A stretch of DNA of 64,000 nucleotides, taken from positions 1,302,001 through 1,366,000 of the forward strand of contig NZ_CP015104.1 in the NCBI RefSeq assembly GCF_002214525.1, written 5' to 3'. This document shows, piece by piece, positions 1 through 8,423 of the stretch. The DNA is from Thermococcus sp. P6 (lineage in GTDB: Archaea; Methanobacteriota_B; Thermococci; Thermococcales; Thermococcaceae). Under the pieces are notes generated by a model, which saw nothing but the letters and a program-made list of their open reading frames with translations, did no database searches and was not told the DNA's origin. How positions within the stretch are numbered: position 1 is the first letter of the stretch; every line of letters starts with the position of its first letter. A program made the translations under genes and the position numbers.

Positions 1-529
1 CGTCAAGGTTCTTGGGAGTCAGGCGCCTCTTCCTCCCGGTTTCGACGTCAACTACATAAACAGCATTCCTCCTGCCGTAGACCCAGCCGACGCCGTTGGA
101 CCAGAAGGGTATCTCCCTTATGCGGTGGACATCATCCCTCGGCTTTTTCTCAACGTCAACGGGCGTGACCACTGCCACGTTCCCATCTTCCGTGAAACGA
201 ACCTTCCTGATCTCGTACCTGAACCGGGTGAGGAGCCTCGCCTCTCCCCCGCCGGTCGGGATGACGTAAAGTTCCGCCCCTTCCTTCTCCCCGCGCTTTG
301 ATGCAAAGGCTATGAGCTTCCCGTCCGGCGAGAACCTTGGGTTGGAGTCCTTTTTGCCGGAGGTGAACTGTCTAACTTTCCTCCCGTTGTAGAGGTAGAG
401 CCTTGAAAAGTAGTCGTCTTCCTTAACGCTTATCTCCGTTACCTGAAAGACGAGCTTCCTTCCGGAGGCGTCGACGTTTCCGACGAGTCTGAACTTTCCG
501 AGGTCCTTCTCCGTGAGAACCTTTACCAT
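1..529 (-). CDS. S9-family acylaminoacyl peptidase, N-terminal part (runs off the left edge)
   Basis: This is the first 176 codons of a gene that continues beyond base 1. The product begins MVKVLTEKDLG and shows repeated beta-propeller blades of the TolB/DPP type (for example NPRFSPDGKLIAFAS near residue 60 and a later VYVVDVETG blade). That arrangement is typical of the N-terminal propeller of prolyl-oligopeptidase-family acylaminoacyl or dipeptidyl peptidases. The catalytic alpha/beta-hydrolase domain would lie outside the window, so the enzyme class is inferred. The start is ATG at 529, preceded by GGTGG. A TATA-like element near 560-570 drives it divergently from tmcA. Confidence 0.75.
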   Translation of the reverse strand, partial: MVKVLTEKDLGKFRLVGNVDASGRKLVFQVTEISVKEDDYFSRLYLYNGRKVRQFTSGKKDSNPRFSPDGKLIAFASKRGEKEGAELYVIPTGGGEARLLTRFRYEIRKVRFTEDGNVAVVTPVDVEKKPRDDVHRIREIPFWSNGVGWVYGRRNAVYVVDVETGRKRRLTPKNLD

Positions 530-558
530 ACGACCACCGGAGGAATCTGGTGCATTTC

Positions 559-614
559 GTATAAAAGCTTAGCGTTTCGATGATTATCGAGAAATTCCGG
601 CCAACCTTTTTAAG
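559..614. promoter_or_regulatory. divergent promoters of the S9 peptidase and tmcA
   Basis: Two archaeal BRE/TATA-like elements face away from each other. On the minus strand AAGCTTTTATACG (559-571) precedes the peptidase start at 529. On the plus strand AACCTTTTTAAG (603-614) precedes tmcA. Spacing to the start codons allows short leaders. Confidence 0.5.
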
Positions 615-647
615 TTTCTCTCCCTTCCATACCCGGGAGGGATGACC

Positions 648-3089
648 ATGGCCGTTAAAGTCCGCTTTGATGAGAGGGTGAGGGAATACGCCAGAGGCGA
701 GGGGGTTGACGATGGCGTTCTCAAGCTAACCGAGACGGCACTCGCTCAGGCCCTTGAGAAGTTCCACAGAAGGATGATACTGATTCAGGGTGACACGCTG
801 AGGAAGGCCGAGCTGGCGGGAATCCTTGCCGGGGCATCTTCCCGGTTCTTGAGCGGGATCGTCGAGGAACTCGTAAGGAAAAGGCTCAGGAGCGAGGATG
901 AGGGAGGGATAAGCGTTCTGTACGCGACCGATGCCCTCGGCGAGGAGACCTTCGGGCGGAAGCGTTACGATGCCTTCAGGAAGCACTTCGACGTTCTAAC
1001 CGGCCCGAAGGTCGAGGTTAAGGCTGTTACCTTCAAGCACACCCGGGACATCCTCGGTAGAACCTACGACATCCTCGTTCTGGATATGAGCTACGATCAC
1101 TCCCCCAACGACCTCGGCAGGATCATTGAAACCGTCCGCGGTGGCGGTCTGATATTCGTCCTCGGCCATCCGTTCAAGAAGTGGAAGAAGATGTGGACGG
1201 GTTTCCACAAGAGCCTCGTAACCCCACCCTACACCATAGACGACGTTAAGAAGAGGTTCAACAGGCGCCTTATACGGAAGTTTGTGGAGCACGAGGGGAT
1301 ATACATAATCACCGAGGGCGGAAAGCTCAAGAAGAAGCCGAAGCGGGGGAAAAAGGTGGCGAGGATAAGGGCCCGGAAGGGCGTTAAGATTCCAAGGGGC
1401 AGGCTCTTTCCCCGGGAACTCTACGGGATGGCCCTCACGGAGGGACAGGTTAATGCTATCGGCTCCTTCGAAGGACTCGTTCGTGAGGAGGGCATGATAG
1501 TTCTCACGGCAGACAGGGGAAGGGGCAAGAGCGCTTCCCTCGGCATGGCCGCGGTGGGCTTTGGCCTGAGCATCAAAAAGCGCGCGAGGATAGTCGTCAC
1601 CGCCCCCGAACCCGAGAACGTTCAAACGCTGTTCCGCTTCGCGAGGAAGGCACTGGAAAGACTCGGTTTCGAGCCGCGCGTCGTTGAGGAAAACGACCTC
1701 ATCGTTGGGCTTCAGACGGAAGGACTGATCATCAGCTATCACCCGCCCGCGGGGGGGTATAGGGAAAAGGCCGACCTCTACGTGATCGACGAGGCCGCGG
1801 GGATTCACGTGCCACTGCTCTACAGGTACCTCAACATGCCAAGGGTGGTTTACTCCTCAACAGTGCACGGCTACGAGGGTGCCGGTAGGGGTTTCTCGGT
1901 CAAGTTCCTGAAGAGGGCCCGCGAGCGCAGGGAGTTCAGGGAGCTCCACCTTGAAGAGCCCATCAGGTACGCCGGGAACGATCCAATCGAGAGGTGGCTC
2001 TTTGACGTCCTCCTGCTGGACGCGGAGCCCGTTGAACTCACGGAGGAGGATTACGAGCTGATAAAGAACATGGAGGTTTACCTTGAGAAGCCGGATCTGG
2101 ACGACTGGTTCGAGAACGAGAGGGAGGATCTGAGGAACTTCGTTGGCGTCTACATCCTCGCCCACTACAGGAACAGACCGAGCGACGTTGCCCTGCTCGC
2201 GGACGCTCCACACCACGATGCGAGGGTTCTCCGTCTGAAGAACGGCAAGATAGTCACGGCCATCCAGATAGCCATGGAGGGCGGCATTCCAAAGAAGGTC
2301 ATAGGGAAGATGGCGAAGGGTTACAAGCCAAGGGGGAACATAATCCCGGACATGATGGTCAAGCATCACCTTGCGAAAGAGTTCGCGAGGCTGAAGGGCT
2401 ACCGGGTGGTCAGGATAGCCACCCACCCGGATGCTATGGACATGGGACTCGGGAGCAGGGCCCTCGAGCTTCTCGAGAAGGAGGCGAGGGAGAAGGGGCT
2501 CGACTGGATAGGCTCGGGCTTCGGGGCGAGCGAGGAGCTGGTCCGCTTCTGGGTGAGAAATGGATTTGCAGTGGTTCATCTCAGCCCCGCCAGAAACCCC
2601 GTGAGCGGTGAGTTCACGGCCATCGTCCTGAAACCCATAAGCGAGAGGGCCAAGGAGATTGTAAAGAGGGCCAGCGACGAGTTCCGCATAAGGCTGACGG
2701 AGTGGCTGGGGGACACCCACAGGGAGCTCGAGCCGGAGATAGCGCGCTGGCTCTTCGAAACGCCCTTCGGCGAGGCCGTGGATTACCCGGTGTACCTCAC
2801 GGAAGTCCAGAGGAAGCGTCTCGACGCCTTCACGGGCAGGGTTCTGACGTACGATACGGTCGTTGACGCGGTAAAACCGATAGTTAAGCTCTACTTCCTC
2901 GACGGCTGGATGAAGCCCTACCTCGACGACAGGCAGGTAAAACTCCTCATCTACAGGGTTCTTCAGGCCCACGGCTGGAAGGAAACCGCGGAACTCATAG
3001 GCAGGACGGAGACCTTTACGATGATCGAGGTCAGGGACATCATCAGGGGACTCTGGTACTACTACCGGAGGATCCTTCCCCGGTCATGA
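648..3089 (+). CDS. tmcA: tRNA/RNA cytidine N4-acetyltransferase TmcA (Nat10-like)
   Basis: The 813-aa product makes N4-acetylcytidine in RNA, using ATP hydrolysis and acetyl-CoA; the Thermococcus kodakarensis homologue (TkNat10) acetylates many RNAs. An N-terminal DUF1726 region is followed by a RecD-like helicase domain with Walker A ADRGRGKS near residue 288 and Walker B DEAAG near 380. A GNAT acetyltransferase domain with the acetyl-CoA loop MGLGSRALELL lies near 598, and a C-terminal tRNA-binding region follows. Length matches the family. An in-frame ATG at 642 sits 1 nt from the GGGAGG Shine-Dalgarno, whereas ATG 648 has 7 nt spacing, so 648 was chosen. Confidence 0.93.
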   Translation: MAVKVRFDERVREYARGEGVDDGVLKLTETALAQALEKFHRRMILIQGDTLRKAELAGILAGASSRFLSGIVEELVRKRLRSEDEGGISVLYATDALGEETFGRKRYDAFRKHFDVLTGPKVEVKAVTFKHTRDILGRTYDILVLDMSYDHSPNDLGRIIETVRGGGLIFVLGHPFKKWKKMWTGFHKSLVTPPYTIDDVKKRFNRRLIRKFVEHEGIYIITEGGKLKKKPKRGKKVARIRARKGVKIPRGRLFPRELYGMALTEGQVNAIGSFEGLVREEGMIVLTADRGRGKSASLGMAAVGFGLSIKKRARIVVTAPEPENVQTLFRFARKALERLGFEPRVVEENDLIVGLQTEGLIISYHPPAGGYREKADLYVIDEAAGIHVPLLYRYLNMPRVVYSSTVHGYEGAGRGFSVKFLKRARERREFRELHLEEPIRYAGNDPIERWLFDVLLLDAEPVELTEEDYELIKNMEVYLEKPDLDDWFENEREDLRNFVGVYILAHYRNRPSDVALLADAPHHDARVLRLKNGKIVTAIQIAMEGGIPKKVIGKMAKGYKPRGNIIPDMMVKHHLAKEFARLKGYRVVRIATHPDAMDMGLGSRALELLEKEAREKGLDWIGSGFGASEELVRFWVRNGFAVVHLSPARNPVSGEFTAIVLKPISERAKEIVKRASDEFRIRLTEWLGDTHRELEPEIARWLFETPFGEAVDYPVYLTEVQRKRLDAFTGRVLTYDTVVDAVKPIVKLYFLDGWMKPYLDDRQVKLLIYRVLQAHGWKETAELIGRTETFTMIEVRDIIRGLWYYYRRILPRS

Positions 3090-3147
3090 TACCTTTTTAT
3101 AGGATAACAACCAACTTCTGCTGGATTTACTTTCAACGGTGACGCCT

Positions 3148-3654
3148 ATGGCGGGCAGTAAGTGGGAGAGGATAGTATCGATAACGAAGGATGGTATAAG
3201 GAGCATAGGCACAATGAGACGGAAGATAAGCCGGGGGAAGAGGATAGCACTGCTCATAGACGGTCCCAACATTCTCAGGAAGGAGTTCGGGATAAAGCTT
3301 GAAGACATCGTTCGCTCCCTCGAGGACCTCGGTGACCTGCGCGTTACGAAGGTGGTCCTCAACCAGTACGCCCCTCAGGGCCTCATAGAGGCGGTTTCGA
3401 ATCAGGGCTTCGATGTTATCGTCGTTTCCGGGGAAACAGGCGTCAAACTCGCCGTCGAGGCCATGAGGGAGATATACAACCCCAACATCGACGTCATAGC
3501 CATCGCAACGAGAAACGCCGAGTTCCTTCCGGTTATCCTCAAGGCGAAGGAGAAGGGTAAGGAGACCGTGGTTATTGGCATCGAACCCGGCTTTTCCGTG
3601 GCGCTAAAGCATGCGGCAGACTACGTCATAACCCTGAGGGGTGAGGGGGAATGA
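3148..3654 (+). CDS. NYN-domain protein, paralogue 1 (active-site residues substituted)
   Basis: The 168-aa product belongs to the LabA/DUF88 NYN branch of PIN-like RNases. A basic N-terminal segment of about 30 residues precedes the NYN domain, which starts at [10 protein letters not shown] (first Asp near residue 36). Compared with the adjacent paralogue, the later acidic positions are changed: GETGV replaces GDTDV and TRNAEFLP replaces TRDADFLP. Nuclease activity is therefore doubtful and a structural or RNA-binding role is possible. GGTGA with 5 nt spacing points to ATG 3148 rather than GTG 3139. The stop overlaps the next ATG (ATGA), so the pair is translationally coupled. Confidence 0.8.
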   Translation: MAGSKWERIVSITKDGIRSIGTMRRKISRGKRIALLIDGPNILRKEFGIKLEDIVRSLEDLGDLRVTKVVLNQYAPQGLIEAVSNQGFDVIVVSGETGVKLAVEAMREIYNPNIDVIAIATRNAEFLPVILKAKEKGKETVVIGIEPGFSVALKHAADYVITLRGEGE

Positions 3655-4172
3655 AGGAACGCCTTCTCAGGGTCCTCAAGCGTGGAGAGGAGGAAACCCG
3701 GGAAGCCAGAGTGCCGGAAAAACCCGGGGAGAAGGTTGAGGAGAAAAGCATCGGGCTGATCATAGACGGTCCCAACATTCTGAGGAAGGAGTTCGGGATA
3801 AAGCTCGAAGACATCCTTCAGGCCCTCGGGAGGATAGGGAAGATCCGCGTTGCAAAGGTGGTCCTCAACCAGTACGCCTCTCAGGGCCTCATAGAGGCCG
3901 TGGTTAATCAGGGGCTTGAGCCTATAATAGTGGCGGGAGATACGGACGTGAGGATCGCCATAGAGGCCATGGAGCTCATCTACAACTCCGACGTCGATGT
4001 CATAGCCATCGCAACCCGGGACGCCGATTTCCTCCCGATAATAAACGAGGCCAAGCGCAGGGGTAAGGAGACCGTGGTTGTTGGCATCAACCCCGGCTTT
4101 TCCGTGGCCCTCCAGAACGCGGCAGACTACGTCATCAGGATGGAGGGAAAGAGCGAAGAGAGGCCTGAATAA
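3651..4172 (+). CDS. NYN-domain protein, paralogue 2 (acidic residues retained)
   Basis: This 173-aa NYN-domain (PIN-like) protein starts inside the stop codon of its upstream paralogue. The two share long near-identical stretches around [19 protein letters not shown] and VVLNQYA, so this is a tandem duplication. It keeps the acidic residues expected of the NYN/PIN metal site: IDGPN near residue 40, GDTDV near 102 and TRDADFLP near 123. If the pair forms a hetero-oligomer, this is the likely catalytic partner. The RNA substrate is unknown. The N-terminal 35 residues are highly charged and differ from those of the paralogue. Confidence 0.82.
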   Translation: MKERLLRVLKRGEEETREARVPEKPGEKVEEKSIGLIIDGPNILRKEFGIKLEDILQALGRIGKIRVAKVVLNQYASQGLIEAVVNQGLEPIIVAGDTDVRIAIEAMELIYNSDVDVIAIATRDADFLPIINEAKRRGKETVVVGINPGFSVALQNAADYVIRMEGKSEERPE

Positions 4173-4210
4173 CCTTTTTAAGGTCGCCCCCCATTCCCGC
4201 CCGGTGAGGG

Positions 4211-5143
4211 ATGATGATCCTTGAGACAGTGGTCTTTATCGTAGGTCTGATCCTGCTCATAAAGGGGAGTGACTATTTTGTGGAGGCCGCTTCGCGGGTG
4301 GCGAAGGGTTTCGGCGTGAGCGAGTTCCTCATAGCGCTTGTTCTGGCGAGCATAGCCACCACCCTGCCCGAAGTTACGGTTTCCGCGATATCCTCCTATC
4401 AGGGGAGGCCCGATACGGCCCTTGGAAACGGGATCGGAAGTGCTCTGGCGAACATAGCCCTCATCCTCGGCGTCTCCTCCCTGATCCGCCCGCTCAGGGT
4501 CGAGAAAACCGCATGGGAAAATTCCCTCTTCATGATATCCGTAACCGCCTACGCCGGGGCCCTTATGCACGACGGTGTCATAAGCCGTCTCGACGGAGCG
4601 AGCCTGATCCTGCTGTACTTCCTCTTCCTGTACTACCTCTACAGGAAGCACATGACCCTCGAGGAGCTTCCCGCCGAAGGACGCGGAAACCCGCGCAGGG
4701 ACGTCCTCATACTCTTCGGAAGCGGCCTTCTCGTGGTTGTGGGTGCGAAGCTCGTGGTTGATAGCGCCGTCGCCGTGGCAAGGGCCCTCGGGATTCCGGA
4801 GGTGGTCATAGCCCTCACGATGGTCTCCATCGGAACGTCCCTTCCGGAGCTTTCGAACTCGCTCACGGCAACGCTTAAGAACCTCCCGAACATAAGCGTT
4901 GGCAACATAATAGGGGCGGACATCCTCGACATCCTCATGGTTCTCGGCATAGCCTCCCTCATAAACCCGATACGGGTTGATCTCATGATCTACACCTTCA
5001 CGCTCCCCCTCACGCTCCTCGTGATGGGCATCCTGACGGCGGCCCTTTACGTCACCCACAGGGTGGACAGGCTCACGGGCGGGATCTTTCTGGCGCTGTA
5101 TTCCTACTTCGTCTACCACCTCTACCTGCACCCCGCCGGGTGA
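4211..5143 (+). CDS. calcium/sodium antiporter of the CaCA family
   Basis: The 310-aa integral membrane protein is predicted to exchange Na+ for Ca2+ across the cytoplasmic membrane. It contains the two inverted alpha-repeats of the YrbG/NCX family: ASIATTLPEVTVS near residue 57 with GNGIGSALANI, and VSIGTSLPELSNS near 205 with GNIIGADILDI. About ten hydrophobic helices can be counted. Length and repeat spacing match the Methanocaldococcus NCX class. A GGTGA lies just before the start; ATG 4211 and 4214 are both possible. A CCTTTTTAAGG promoter-like element lies between it and the NYN genes. Confidence 0.92.
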   Translation: MMILETVVFIVGLILLIKGSDYFVEAASRVAKGFGVSEFLIALVLASIATTLPEVTVSAISSYQGRPDTALGNGIGSALANIALILGVSSLIRPLRVEKTAWENSLFMISVTAYAGALMHDGVISRLDGASLILLYFLFLYYLYRKHMTLEELPAEGRGNPRRDVLILFGSGLLVVVGAKLVVDSAVAVARALGIPEVVIALTMVSIGTSLPELSNSLTATLKNLPNISVGNIIGADILDILMVLGIASLINPIRVDLMIYTFTLPLTLLVMGILTAALYVTHRVDRLTGGIFLALYSYFVYHLYLHPAG

Positions 5144-5189
5144 GCTCCCCCTGGGAATTTTACCTCCGGGTTGGCCATTTTTGTGGCAC

Positions 5190-5227
5190 AAGCCTTTTTA
5201 ATCCTTTCAATCACCCAATTGTGAAAG
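5190..5227 (+). promoter_or_regulatory. promoter with inverted repeat upstream of the thiB-like gene
   Basis: A BRE/TATA element AGCCTTTTTAAT (about 5190-5201) is followed by the inverted repeat CTTTCA (5204-5209) / TGAAAG (5222-5227) with a 12-nt spacer. The repeat lies where transcription should start, which suits a repressor operator. The regulator is not known from the sequence. Confidence 0.4.
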
Positions 5228-5255
5228 TTGAAAATCGGTTTATGGAGGTGGGAGG

Positions 5256-6392
5256 ATGCGAAAGATCGCCACGCTGTTGGTAGCTTTCCTTCTCCTCGGG
5301 GCGATCGCCAGCACGAGGCCGGTTAAGGCCGAGGAAACGCTGACGGTTTACTCCTACGACAGCATAGAGTGGTGGATGAAGGAAATCGTTCCGCTCTTCG
5401 AGGAGAAGTACGGCGTTAAGGTGAACCTCGTCCTGATTGGCGACGCGGGACAGGTTCTCAACAGGCTCATCCTCGAGAAGGACAACCCGCAGGCGGACGT
5501 GGTAGTTGGCATAGACAACAGTTACCTCGCCAAGGCGATAGACGCGGGGGTACTCGAGCCCTACAAACCGGCCAACGTTGATGTGATCCCCGGGTGGATA
5601 ATCGAGGAGTTCGACCCCACCTTTCACCTGACCCCCTACGACTACGGTTACATAGCCGTGAACTACCGCAGGGACATGGTCCAGAACCCGCCGAAGAGCC
5701 TCGAGGATCTCACCAGACCGGAGTGGAAGGGCAAGCTCATCATCGAAGACCCGAGGACCAGCTCGCCGGGAATGGCCTTCCTCCTCTGGACGATAGCCAT
5801 CTACGGTGACGACTGGCTCAACTACTGGGAGAAGCTCAAGGAGAACGACGTCCAGATAGTCAAGGGCTGGAGCGAGGCCTGGGAGGCCTTCACGAAGGGC
5901 GAATACCCGCTCGTCCTCAGCTACGCTACCTCCCCGGCAGCGACGGTTTACTACGACAACAACACCAACGTCGGGGCCGTTGCCTTCGAGGAGGGCAACT
6001 ACCTCCAGATCGAAGGGGCGGGCGTGGTTAAGGGGGCCAGACATCCGGAACTGGCGAGGAAGTTCATCGAGTTCCTGATAAGCGAGGAAGCTCAGGAGAA
6101 GCTCCCACTCAACCAGTGGATGTACCCCGTAAACAAAAACGTCCAGCTCCCGGAGGTCTTCGGGTACGCCGTTAAGGTTAGCAAACCCGTCACCCTCGAT
6201 TCCGACGAGATCGAGAAGAACTACGGAACGTGGCTCGAACAGTGGACCCAGCTAATGGTGGAGGGTAAATCCCCCGAGGAGATACTCGGGAGCGGAACAC
6301 GGGAAGCCGGCTCGAGCGGTGAGAAGGAAGGTATCTGCGGTCCTGCCCTGATTCTCGGTCTTGCCCTGCTGCCCCTCCTCAGGAGGCGGTGA
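5256..6392 (+). CDS. thiamine-type ABC transporter substrate-binding protein with CGP-CTERM anchor
   Basis: The 378-aa extracellular binding protein starts with a signal peptide (hydrophobic residues 5-18, cleavage likely near KAEE) and then a type II periplasmic-binding fold of the ThiB/TbpA family (TVYSYDSIEWW, QADVVVGIDN, LTPYDYGYIAVNY, NQWMYPVN). The last 20 residues hold ICGPALILG followed by a Leu-rich helix and RRR, the CGP-CTERM signal of Thermococcales, which is thought to anchor surface proteins through its Cys. No permease or ATPase gene is next to it, so the partners must be encoded elsewhere. Thiamine as ligand is inferred from family resemblance. Confidence 0.85.
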   Translation: MRKIATLLVAFLLLGAIASTRPVKAEETLTVYSYDSIEWWMKEIVPLFEEKYGVKVNLVLIGDAGQVLNRLILEKDNPQADVVVGIDNSYLAKAIDAGVLEPYKPANVDVIPGWIIEEFDPTFHLTPYDYGYIAVNYRRDMVQNPPKSLEDLTRPEWKGKLIIEDPRTSSPGMAFLLWTIAIYGDDWLNYWEKLKENDVQIVKGWSEAWEAFTKGEYPLVLSYATSPAATVYYDNNTNVGAVAFEEGNYLQIEGAGVVKGARHPELARKFIEFLISEEAQEKLPLNQWMYPVNKNVQLPEVFGYAVKVSKPVTLDSDEIEKNYGTWLEQWTQLMVEGKSPEEILGSGTREAGSSGEKEGICGPALILGLALLPLLRRR

Positions 6393-6419
6393 TTTTCCCC
6401 TCTGGTTTTTCCTTTACCG

Positions 6420-6433
6420 TAACTTTTATAAGA
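6420..6433 (+). promoter_or_regulatory. promoter of tRNA-Arg
   Basis: TAACTTTTATAAG lies about 25-35 bp upstream of the mature tRNA 5' end, the normal position of a BRE/TATA element. Confidence 0.55.
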
Positions 6434-6456
6434 CGCCCACGGAAGCTAAGGAGCGA

Positions 6457-6533
<77 letters not shown>

Positions 6534-6576
6534 GAAACGAACTTTTCTCCCGAACTCCCGGGAAAATGAAAAGGGT

Positions 6577-7872
6577 TCAGGGATAGAGCCTGCTCGGTGT
6601 TCTCGGGAAGAGCGTCGCCCAGCGGACGTGCTCAAGCTTCAGGAACCATGCCACTAAACGTTCCAGACCGAGACCGAAGCCGCTGTGGGGAACCGAGCCG
6701 TACTTCCTCAGGTCGAGGTACCACCCGTAGTTCTCCGGATCCATGCCCTCCTCGAGGATGCGCTGCACGAGTTTGTCGTAGTCGTCCTCACGCTGGGAAC
6801 CCCCTATGACCTCGCCGTATCCTTCGGGGGCCAGCATGTCGCTTGCGAGGACCTTCCTCGGATCCTCTGGATCCTCCTTCATGTAGAAGGCCTTTATGTG
6901 CTTTGGATAGCCGTAAACGAAGAAGGGGCTCTCGAACTCCTCGGTTAAAATCCTCTCCTCATCCGCCCCCATATCTTCGCCCCACTCTATTTCAACCCCC
7001 TTGCTCTGGAGGATATCTATCGCTTCGTCGTAGCTTATCCTTGGGAAGGGCGGGACCGTGTTCTTAAGCGTCGTGAGATCCTTTCTAAACCTCTCGACCT
7101 CCTTCCTCCTGATCTCCAGCGTGCGCTGGACCATGTGGCTTACGAGCTCCTCCTCGACCTTCATGATGTCCCACAGATCCATCCACGCCGCCTCGAGCTC
7201 GAGGTGCCAGAACTCCGTGAGGTGCCTCCTCGTCCTGCTCTTCTCGGCCCTGAAGCTCGGCGTCAGGCTCCACACCTTTTCGAGGCCGAAGATGGCCGCC
7301 TCAAGATAGAGCTGTGCGGACTGGCTCAGATAGGCCGTCCTGTCGAAGTATTTGAGCTTGAAGAGGGTCGCTCCTCCTTCAACGGCCCCCGTCACGAGTA
7401 TCGGCGGGAAGACCTCGTACCAGCCATCCTGAAGGAGCCACTCCCTCGCCGCCTGCATTATGGTTCCCTTTACCTTCAGGATGTCGGCAACCTTGGGGGA
7501 GTGGAGGTGAAGGTGCCTCACATCCAGCAGGAACTCCTCGCTTGCGTCCTTGGTTATGGGGAAGAACTCAACGTTCTGGATGATCTCCATGCGATCCGCA
7601 TGAACCTCCGCTCCTCCCGGAGCTCGAGGATCGGCCCTTACGGTCCCTTCGATGATAACGCTCGACTCTATACCAACTTTCTTTGCCTTGGCGTAGGCTT
7701 CCTCACTCGCTTCCTTCTTGAAGACCGTCTGAATCACTCCGCTTGAGTCACGGAGGACTATGAACACCTTCTTTCCAACTTCCCTCTTTCTGTAAACCCA
7801 TCCCGCGAGTTTAACCCTTTTTCCTTCCATATCCGGCCGTACATCGGCACAGTAAACCTTATCGATCATCAT
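6577..7872 (-). CDS. asnS: asparaginyl-tRNA synthetase
   Basis: The 431-aa class IIb aminoacyl-tRNA synthetase charges tRNA-Asn. An N-terminal OB-fold anticodon-binding domain (residues 1-105, VKLAGWVYRKREVG) precedes the class II catalytic core. Motif 2 appears as SLTPSFRAEKSRTRRHLTEFW near 210-230 and motif 3 as GFGLGLERLVAW near 405. The QSAQLYLEA loop and the absence of Asp-specific features favour AsnRS over archaeal AspRS. Length matches the Pyrococcus enzyme. ATG 7872 was used; a second ATG follows directly. A GGAGGTGGTAT sequence precedes the start on the minus strand. Confidence 0.9.
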   Translation of the reverse strand: MMIDKVYCADVRPDMEGKRVKLAGWVYRKREVGKKVFIVLRDSSGVIQTVFKKEASEEAYAKAKKVGIESSVIIEGTVRADPRAPGGAEVHADRMEIIQNVEFFPITKDASEEFLLDVRHLHLHSPKVADILKVKGTIMQAAREWLLQDGWYEVFPPILVTGAVEGGATLFKLKYFDRTAYLSQSAQLYLEAAIFGLEKVWSLTPSFRAEKSRTRRHLTEFWHLELEAAWMDLWDIMKVEEELVSHMVQRTLEIRRKEVERFRKDLTTLKNTVPPFPRISYDEAIDILQSKGVEIEWGEDMGADEERILTEEFESPFFVYGYPKHIKAFYMKEDPEDPRKVLASDMLAPEGYGEVIGGSQREDDYDKLVQRILEEGMDPENYGWYLDLRKYGSVPHSGFGLGLERLVAWFLKLEHVRWATLFPRTPSRLYP

Positions 7873-8137
7873 ACCACCTCCAGAGGCTCTAATGGGACCT
7901 TTATAATGGTAGCGATTAACGAGAAAAGCCTCGATTCACCCACAGGGAGAAGGCCATGCTCCTCTCTTTTATGACCATCATCAGGGGCATGGTTTTCCTT
8001 TGAAGTGGGGGTTTAAATCCTTTGCCCCTCCTCGAGCCTCTTGGAGGTAATCCAACTCGTGGATGATCTTCCTTGACTCTGAAGAAATATTAAATAATGG
8101 AACAATTATTTACATTATAGTCATATTCTGATAGGTT

Positions 8138-8170
8138 AAACGCTACTACAATTAACAAATAGTAACGTTT
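8138..8170. repeat. inverted repeat next to a TATA element
   Basis: AAACGCTACT (8138-8147) and AGTAACGTTT (8161-8170) are inverted copies with one mismatch and a 13-nt AT-rich spacer. The right arm abuts the TATA-like TTTATATA (8168-8175), so it could be a regulator-binding site for whatever is transcribed rightward. Confidence 0.5.
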
Positions 8171-8180
8171 ATATACCCCT

Positions 8181-8320
8181 ATGAGCAATAAGGGTCTGGA
8201 ATCTGCCCTTGATCATGCTGTTGCATGGGCTCGCTGTGTACGAGCGGATGTATTAACGTATGTACCGATTGGTGTATCTACCTATGTAGGTAGTTAACAC
8301 TATACTTCGTAACACCCCCT
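8181..8320 (+). ncRNA. candidate structured RNA or very small gene
   Basis: Downstream of TTTATATA (8168-8175) there are four consecutive hairpins: AAGGG/CCCTT, CATGC-TGTT-GCATG, GCTCG/CGAGC and CTACCTA-TG-TAGGTAG (8279-8294), then a pyrimidine run CCCCCTTTT. A 38-codon frame (ATG 8181 to TAA 8297, starting MSNKGLESALDHA) also runs through it, but it would start too close to the TATA box and has no Shine-Dalgarno. A non-coding RNA is the more natural reading; neither is proven. Confidence 0.3.
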
Positions 8321-8423
8321 TTTCTGCCGGAACGTTCACCGGCGCATCCCACGGGATTTTCTGGGGGTCGGCGGCAATCGCCTTTATAAACCTCCCATCC
8401 CCTTTAGGCCCGGTGGGAGAAGT

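Larger units (their letters stand above)
7873..8423. other. 551-bp gap without a confident gene; structured segment in the centre
   Basis: No long reading frame is convincing here. From about 8090 the DNA is AT-rich. The centre (8138-8320) has a TATA-like TTTATATA, a long inverted repeat and four short hairpins, described separately. The right end (8379-8393) holds CGCCTTTATAAACC, the promoter of the next gene. Confidence 0.6.

Noticed and set aside
996-2972. Long minus-strand open frames (270 and 371 aa) opposite tmcA
   Set aside because: They mirror the GC-biased codons of tmcA, have no family similarity, no ribosome-binding site and Pro/Leu/Gly/Val-rich compositions typical of antisense shadows.
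4178-5191. 337-aa minus-strand frame opposite the Ca2+ exchanger
   Set aside because: Highly charged, low-complexity antisense translation; the plus-strand gene has clear alpha-repeat motifs.
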